A program made the translations under genes and the position numbers. Below are positions 7,325-10,448 of a stretch of 10,448 bases of DNA, one piece after another. This DNA comes from Ignavibacteriaceae bacterium (GTDB lineage: Bacteria > Bacteroidota > Ignavibacteria > Ignavibacteriales > Ignavibacteriaceae), in NCBI GenBank assembly GCA_013388525.1, contig JACAFA010000229.1, forward strand, positions 1 through 10,448. The letters are read 5' to 3'. The notes under the pieces were generated by a model, which saw only the letters and a program-made list of their open reading frames with translations, had not been told where the DNA came from and made no database searches. The first letter of the stretch is position 1, and each line of letters opens with the position of its first letter.

Positions 7325-7352
7325 AAATTAAAAAGTTTTGCTAAAGAATCAA
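7325..7352 (-). promoter_or_regulatory. Candidate dnaB promoter
   Basis: On the minus strand TTGATT (7352-7347) and TAATTT (7330-7325) are 16 bp apart, about 65 bp before the dnaB start and upstream of the GC-rich hairpin. The match is moderate and the region is strongly AT-rich. The rest of the spacer (7353-7437) shows nothing else that I can support. Confidence 0.3.
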
Positions 7353-7437
7353 ATCGATTAAAATCAGTTAGTTAAAAATAAGCCCTTTTTTAATTTGTAT
7401 TCTTGTATTAAATGATAAAAACTTGATAAATTATTTT

Positions 7438-7839
7438 TCATAGAACATAAACTGAATCAAGAAGAATGATGTTATCTGGTTGATTTATTTTTATATGGTA
7501 AATTCCCACCTGATTAATCACTGTATTATATTCTTTACCATCCAAATAAACCAAAACTTCCGGACATGCTGTTTGAACATTAGGTTTGTATCCCCAAACT
7601 GTTAACTCCAACACATTATTATTTTTATGTTCTTCAAAGCGTGAGAATTTATGACATCCATCGGGGCCGACAAAACCGTAAAATTTGATTTTCAGTGTAT
7701 CATCAACGGAAATGATACTCAAATGGGAAATGCTATCAACCATTATTTTAAAGTAGGTATAGTCGTTTTCTGGTTCAGTTGAGCAAGAGTATTGAAGCAG
7801 TATAACAGAACCAAATATAAATAACAATAAAGTTTTCAT
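7438..7839 (-). CDS. Small predicted lipoprotein, function unknown
   Basis: 133 residues. The N-terminus MKTLLLFIFGSVILLQYSC is a lipoprotein-type signal, with Cys19 as the probable lipidated residue. The position -3 Gln makes the lipobox loose, as tolerated in Bacteroidota-type bacteria. The mature part is predicted beta-rich (LKIKFYGFVGPDG, NVLELTVWGYKP, TVINQVGIYHIKINQP) and has two further cysteines, in GPDGCHKF and VQTACPEV, that could form a disulfide. This recalls small immunoglobulin-like or beta-sandwich surface proteins, but I recognise no family. It stands alone: a 176-bp spacer before dnaB and about 137 bp to the preceding gene. The Shine-Dalgarno is weak. Confidence 0.75.
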   Translation of the reverse strand: MKTLLLFIFGSVILLQYSCSTEPENDYTYFKIMVDSISHLSIISVDDTLKIKFYGFVGPDGCHKFSRFEEHKNNNVLELTVWGYKPNVQTACPEVLVYLDGKEYNTVINQVGIYHIKINQPDNIILLDSVYVL

Positions 7840-7905
7840 AATTCAACTTCAGTAACTAATAAATTACATCATCAATATCTAAAACAACTATACTCAATTC
7901 AATGG

Positions 7906-7930
7906 AAAAATTTAACAGTCAGTTGCTGTT
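7906..7930 (-). terminator. Weak terminator-like hairpin after the crcB-DUF190 group
   Basis: On the minus strand AACAG-CAACTGA-CTGTT forms a 5-bp stem followed by AAATTTTT. It lies downstream of the membrane-protein gene and upstream of the lipoprotein gene, where a terminator would be expected. The stem is short and AT-containing, so support is modest. The rest of 7840-7976 holds nothing else I can identify. Confidence 0.3.
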
Positions 7931-7976
7931 TGGTAGATTGCATTTCAGAGTCTTGACTGCAATCCCTGTTTGATTC

Positions 7977-8075
7977 TCACAACAACCATTCCTTTTTCTT
8001 CTCTTCCGATTCTTTTCTCTGTTCGGCAAGCTGCTGTTCCCAATTATACTCGCTTAACCAATCATCCACAGAAAA
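7977..8075 (-). pseudogene. In-frame C-terminal extension beyond the TAA stop of the small membrane protein
   Basis: Directly after the TAA at 8078-8076 the same frame continues for 32 codons to a TGA at 7979-7977. It begins FSVDDWLSEYNW and ends EEKKKEWLL. The composition (Glu, Lys, Gln, three Trp, no Cys, few Asn/Ile) looks like a real soluble charged tail and unlike random translation of this AT-rich DNA. The likeliest reading is that the ancestral protein ran through this segment and a single base change (for example AAA or CAA to TAA) truncated it. Readthrough is an alternative. Confidence 0.5.
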
Positions 8076-8426
8076 TTATATCAAAAAACAGTATAAATAA
8101 AATGGAACTACGGGAAGAAGCAGCCACGCAGTCAGTAAAATATATTCACCAACTATTAAATATATTATAGGATATGGTAATACAACCAGTAAGAAGAAAA
8201 TTACTATCCATCCATATTTTCTTTCTTTATACAATACATAGAGTATGTATGGGGTGAACAGGATTGCTGCACCAATTATTGCATACAAGTTAACAGGCCA
8301 GAAATTTAAAATAAATGCTACTGCTGTGGATAGTTCAAAATATAAAATTGCTCTGAATCGTCTTAGTTCAATAATGTCATTAACAAATTTAGATTTCGTC
8401 TCATATTCCTTGATATCAAGTTTCAT
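8076..8426 (-). CDS. Small integral membrane protein, possibly truncated by a nonsense mutation
   Basis: 116 residues as read. A charged N-terminal segment of about 28 residues (MKLDIKEYETKSKFVNDIIELRRFR) is followed by about four hydrophobic segments: near 29-44, 47-64, 71-91 and 94-115 (AILYFELSTAVAFILNFW, LYAIIGAAILFTPYILYVLY, WIVIFFLLVVLPYPIIYLI, ILLTAWLLLPVVPFYLYCF). I do not recognise the family. It follows DUF190 by 40 bp on the same strand, so it may belong to the crcB-DUF190 unit. The start has no obvious Shine-Dalgarno. The frame stays open past the TAA for a further charged 32-residue tail, so the intact ancestral form was probably about 149 residues. Confidence 0.7.
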   Translation of the reverse strand: MKLDIKEYETKSKFVNDIIELRRFRAILYFELSTAVAFILNFWPVNLYAIIGAAILFTPYILYVLYKERKYGWIVIFFLLVVLPYPIIYLIVGEYILLTAWLLLPVVPFYLYCFLI

Positions 8427-8466
8427 TAATTAATCACGCAGAATAGATTTACATTATTAAAAATAT

Positions 8467-8826
8467 CTAAGCTTCATTTTTCTTTGCAACTGTGTACCTG
8501 ATAATACTCACCTTCTCCATCGTTATCATCCCTCCTGAATTAGCTTGTTCAAATATTTCATTCAATATCGGGATAAATTCTTCAATCTTTTTTTCTGTAT
8601 CAACTATTTCAATTACAAGAGGTAAATCTTCAGAAAGTCTTAATAGCTTTGTTGTATGAATTCTGCTCGAAGCACCGAAACCCATAATACCTTTCATCAC
8701 TGTTGCACCGGCTAAACCGGCTTTGCGTGCTTCGAGAACTATCTTTTCGTATACAGGGACATGATTTATCAAATCGGATTCACCAACGAATATTCTTAAT
8801 AATTTTGCTTCACCTTCAATATGCAT
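8467..8826 (-). CDS. DUF190 family protein (PII-like fold)
   Basis: 119 residues matching the DUF190 family (PF02641), small ferredoxin-like-fold proteins related to PII signalling proteins and often encoded beside crcB. Seen: LLRIFVGESD (9-18), the conserved ARKAGLAGATVMKGIMGFG (33-51), LLRLSEDLPLVIEIVD (61-76) and a C-terminal VSIIRYTV strand. The function is not established; a regulatory role for the fluoride channel is a common suggestion from gene neighbourhood. The ATG follows the crcB stop by one base (TGAAATG). The strong AGGAGG Shine-Dalgarno overlaps the last crcB codons, so the two are co-translated. Confidence 0.92.
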   Translation of the reverse strand: MHIEGEAKLLRIFVGESDLINHVPVYEKIVLEARKAGLAGATVMKGIMGFGASSRIHTTKLLRLSEDLPLVIEIVDTEKKIEEFIPILNEIFEQANSGGMITMEKVSIIRYTVAKKNEA

Positions 8827-8827
8827 T

Positions 8828-9211
8828 TCAGCCTCCTATAAGAAGTTTTGAAATAAAAGCAGCCAGCAATACAGCCAATATCGTAACAAATACATTCAGC
8901 AGGATATTAGTACCGGCAATAAGATACTGCGAGTCCTGAATTAATTTTACCGTTTCGTAAGAAAATGTTGAGAATGTGGTTAGACCACCGCATAGCCCGA
9001 TGGTCAGGAATAATCTCATCTCTGATGAGATAAGCTTAAGTGAGTCGAGATAAAATAAAATAAGTCCAAGCAGAAAACTTCCGATAATATTCACTGCAAG
9101 AGTGCCAAAGGGGAACAAAGAAGTTGAATGTTTGTAAACAAAATCTGAGATAAGGTATCTCAACAATCCCCCAATTCCGGAACCAAGTGTAACAATAAAA
9201 TAAAGTTTCAA
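8828..9211 (-). CDS. crcB: Fluoride ion channel CrcB/Fluc
   Basis: Dual-topology inner-membrane channel that exports fluoride. The 127 residues with four hydrophobic helices match the family. Seen: the GIGGLLRY motif (12-19), FGTLAVNIIGSFLLG (35-49, with the pore-lining Asn41) and the GLCGGLTTFSTFSYE segment (72-86), which carries the sodium-site and Phe-box region. The start is TTG at 9211. AGGA six bases before it supports this, and no ATG gives a better N-terminus. DUF190 follows with a one-base gap. The upstream 34 bp reach the end of the RAYT remnant and contain no recognisable fluoride riboswitch. Confidence 0.96.
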   Translation of the reverse strand: MKLYFIVTLGSGIGGLLRYLISDFVYKHSTSLFPFGTLAVNIIGSFLLGLILFYLDSLKLISSEMRLFLTIGLCGGLTTFSTFSYETVKLIQDSQYLIAGTNILLNVFVTILAVLLAAFISKLLIGG

Positions 9212-9226
9212 TTAAATTCCTATTTC

Positions 9227-9254
9227 ATTTTACAGGTTTATAATACTAATCCAA
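9227..9254 (-). promoter_or_regulatory. Candidate crcB promoter overlapping the end of the RAYT remnant
   Basis: On the minus strand TTGGAT (9254-9249, the last two sense codons of the transposase) and TAAAAT (9232-9227) are 16 bp apart. The predicted start is at about 9220, right at the crcB Shine-Dalgarno, so the leader would be very short. The match is plausible but close to chance in AT-rich DNA. Confidence 0.3.
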
Positions 9255-9785
9255 TTCCCATTTGAGCGGGTTAAGTTCCATGTAATTTCTGATGTTCTGT
9301 AAATCAATTTCATTTCGGATTATATGTTCATAATAATTTCGCTGCCAGATTATTAGTCTTGACTTGCCTTGAATTTTTCTAATTCTTGCTGTAACTGAAG
9401 CTTTGAATCCTCCGATGATTGCATCCAAGGTTTGAGATGGCGATTTAAGTTTATCAATTGTAGCGGCGTATTGTATACGCCCTGATTCATTATTACCGGT
9501 TGAATGCAATTCTTGGGGCGAATTCAATTCGCCCCTACTTGTTATAATTATATTTCCGTGAAAATGGTTTGACATAATAACATAATAATCTAATTCAACA
9601 TTATTTCTTATTTCCATTGTTCGCAACTATTCTTCTTCAACTATCTTTCCAAATTCGTTCAAAACCATTTTGCCGTTTATAATATTTACAAATATATTTT
9701 TTCTATCATAAGTACATATTGTAATTTAATACCACCAAGGAGTAAAATAATCATATTCTTTTAATCTTATTGATCTTCGATAATG
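9246..9785 (-). pseudogene. REP-associated tyrosine transposase (RAYT, Y1 HUH family), inactivated by two stop codons
   Basis: RAYTs are single-copy IS200-like HUH nucleases that act on REP palindromes. The last open stretch (9246-9626) holds the HUH core (VELDYYVIMSNHFHGNIII) and the C-terminal WQRNYYEHIIRNE with the likely catalytic tyrosine, then NYMELNPLKW. The same frame continues upstream with typical RAYT N-terminal sequence: RRSIRLKEYDYFTPWWY, a TAA (9728-9726), ITICTYDRKNIF, GKMVLNEFGKIVEEE, a TAG (9629-9627), LRTMEI. The TAA replaces the Tyr/Phe of the family YYITICT-like strand. The TAG fits a single change from Trp TGG. The frame is otherwise unshifted, so decay is recent. Upstream of His at 9785 an in-frame TGA is met and the usual YDPxIH start is missing or eroded. 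Dead as read, unless a functional C-terminal fragment starts at 9626. Confidence 0.88.
9460..9538 (-). repeat. REPIN-like inverted pair of REP palindromes inside the RAYT gene
   Basis: Two GC-rich palindromes lie in the transposase linker. The first has arms GGCGTAT and ATACGCC (9465-9471, 9475-9481) around TGT. The second has arms GGGGCGAATT and AATTCGCCCC (9515-9524, 9526-9535) around one base. Their outer flanks are GTAG (9460-9463) and CTAC (9535-9538), so the two units face opposite ways, the arrangement of a REPIN. They are translated, on the minus strand, as RGELNSPQEL and SGRIQYAA between the HUH core and the C-terminal helix. The palindromes are seen directly; calling them REP elements rests on their shape and on being in a RAYT gene. 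Confidence 0.7.
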
Positions 9786-9814
9786 TCATAATCTATTATG
9801 CCCGATTTTAAGAA

Positions 9815-10448
9815 TTAAGCAATAATTTGATCATACAGCTTTCTAAACTTCTTCAAATCTTCCCAGCAGTCTTTTTTCCAGTGAGGATTACGCAGTAATG
9901 CTGCCGGGTGATATGTTACTATCACTTTTGCACCTTCATATTCAAAAATACTTTTTCTCAATTCACCGAGCGACTCTCTTTTCTTCAATAAACCTTTTGC
10001 GGCGGTCAAACCAAGACATAAAATTATTTTCGGTTTGATAAGTTCACATTGTTTTTTGAGATATGGCATACAGGTATCCATTTCATCCTGCATTGGAGTT
10101 CTGTTTTCCGGCGGACGGCATTTGACAACATTTCCAATATAAACTTCCTCTCTTTCAAACTTTATTGCTTTCAGCATATCCGTTAAAAGCTGTCCGGCTT
10201 TGCCAACAAACGGCAAACCTTGTTTATCCTCTTCTGCACCGGGACCTTCACCAATTACAAGAACATCAGCGTTTGGATTTCCGGTTCCAAAAACAAATTT
10301 ATTTCTGCCCTGATGAAGTCTGCATTTCTTACAGTTACTGATTAATTTTTCAAGCGCATCAAGTGAAGTGGCTTTTTCCCAGTCTTCTTTTTCCTCCGGG
10401 AATAGTGCCGGCTCTTCAAAGAGAACAGTTGGCTCTTTTAATACCGAA
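9815..10448 (-). CDS. Family 4 (type A, iron-sulfur) uracil-DNA glycosylase, 5' end beyond the window
   Basis: Removes uracil from DNA to start base-excision repair. The frame is open from the right edge (first full codon at 10447) to TAA at 9815, giving 210 visible residues and a missing N-terminus. Counted from the visible start: the 4Fe-4S cysteines are Cys39-x2-Cys42 ([11 protein letters not shown]) and Cys110-x15-Cys126 ([19 protein letters not shown]). The uracil-binding motif GEGPGAEED is at 66-74, [11 protein letters not shown] at 78-88, and the second active-site motif HPAALLRNP at 180-188. All are hallmarks of family-4 enzymes. A TTG at 10216 opens a shorter frame but would drop the active site, so it is not the start. 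The gene ends 29 bp before the RAYT remnant. Confidence 0.95.
   Translation of the reverse strand, partial: SVLKEPTVLFEEPALFPEEKEDWEKATSLDALEKLISNCKKCRLHQGRNKFVFGTGNPNADVLVIGEGPGAEEDKQGLPFVGKAGQLLTDMLKAIKFEREEVYIGNVVKCRPPENRTPMQDEMDTCMPYLKKQCELIKPKIILCLGLTAAKGLLKKRESLGELRKSIFEYEGAKVIVTYHPAALLRNPHWKKDCWEDLKKFRKLYDQIIA

Noticed and set aside
8245..8433. Plus-strand open frame of 62 codons opposite the small membrane protein
   Set aside because: Shadow of the minus-strand coding region, with no recognisable motif.
9627..9785. Recoding of TAA/TAG to explain the stops in the RAYT frame
   Set aside because: TAA and TAG serve as normal terminators for dnaB, the SLBB, RmlD-like, DUF1460, DUF190 and glycosylase genes here, so decay is the simpler explanation.

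Overview
The window is about 10.4 kb of AT-rich bacterial chromosome. The 5' part of a 16S rRNA gene, SD-poor starts, AT-rich promoters with TAAATT-type -10 boxes and the gene content (SLBB export protein, CrcB/DUF190, DUF1460 hydrolase, family-4 uracil-DNA glycosylase) suggest the Bacteroidota/Chlorobiota side of the FCB group, perhaps an Ignavibacteria-like lineage. That placement is inference; no database was consulted. All genes except one lie on the minus strand.

Region by region, left to right. 1-404 is the 5' ~400 nt of a 16S rRNA on the minus strand. Behind it (405-672) is its leader, with a boxA-like antitermination site, hairpins and two candidate tandem promoters that share TTGACT -35 boxes. 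Then comes a minus-strand surface-polysaccharide group, transcribed from ~3890 down: an outer-membrane beta-barrel-like protein, rmlB (dTDP-glucose 4,6-dehydratase) and an SLBB-domain polysaccharide export protein. A divergent plus-strand gene at 4022-4906 encodes an RmlD-like NAD(P)-dependent reductase, so two dTDP-rhamnose-type enzymes flank the barrel gene. Next on the minus strand are dnaB (replicative helicase) and, downstream of it, a secreted DUF1460 NlpC/P60-like hydrolase. The dnaB-DUF1460 junction carries four tandem ATTTCGG heptamers. A lipoprotein gene of unknown function follows, then a crcB-DUF190-small membrane protein group, a dead REP-associated tyrosine transposase (RAYT), and a family-4 uracil-DNA glycosylase that runs off the right edge.

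The most notable signals are signs of gene decay or recoding, plus mobile palindromes. (1) The RAYT reading frame extends well upstream of its last open stretch but is broken by a TAA and a TAG, and two REP-like palindromes sit in opposite orientation (a REPIN-like pair) inside its coding linker. (2) The DUF1460 gene has a good SD and ATG plus a textbook signal peptide, but the start is one base out of frame with the body, at an A6 run that contains in-phase slippery heptamers. (3) The small membrane protein downstream of DUF190 ends at a TAA followed in the same frame by 32 charged, protein-like codons, which suggests a recent nonsense truncation or readthrough. (4) The rRNA leader can pair with nt 8-17 of the 16S itself. 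I see no CRISPR array, tRNA or phage genes, and no obvious new defence system.
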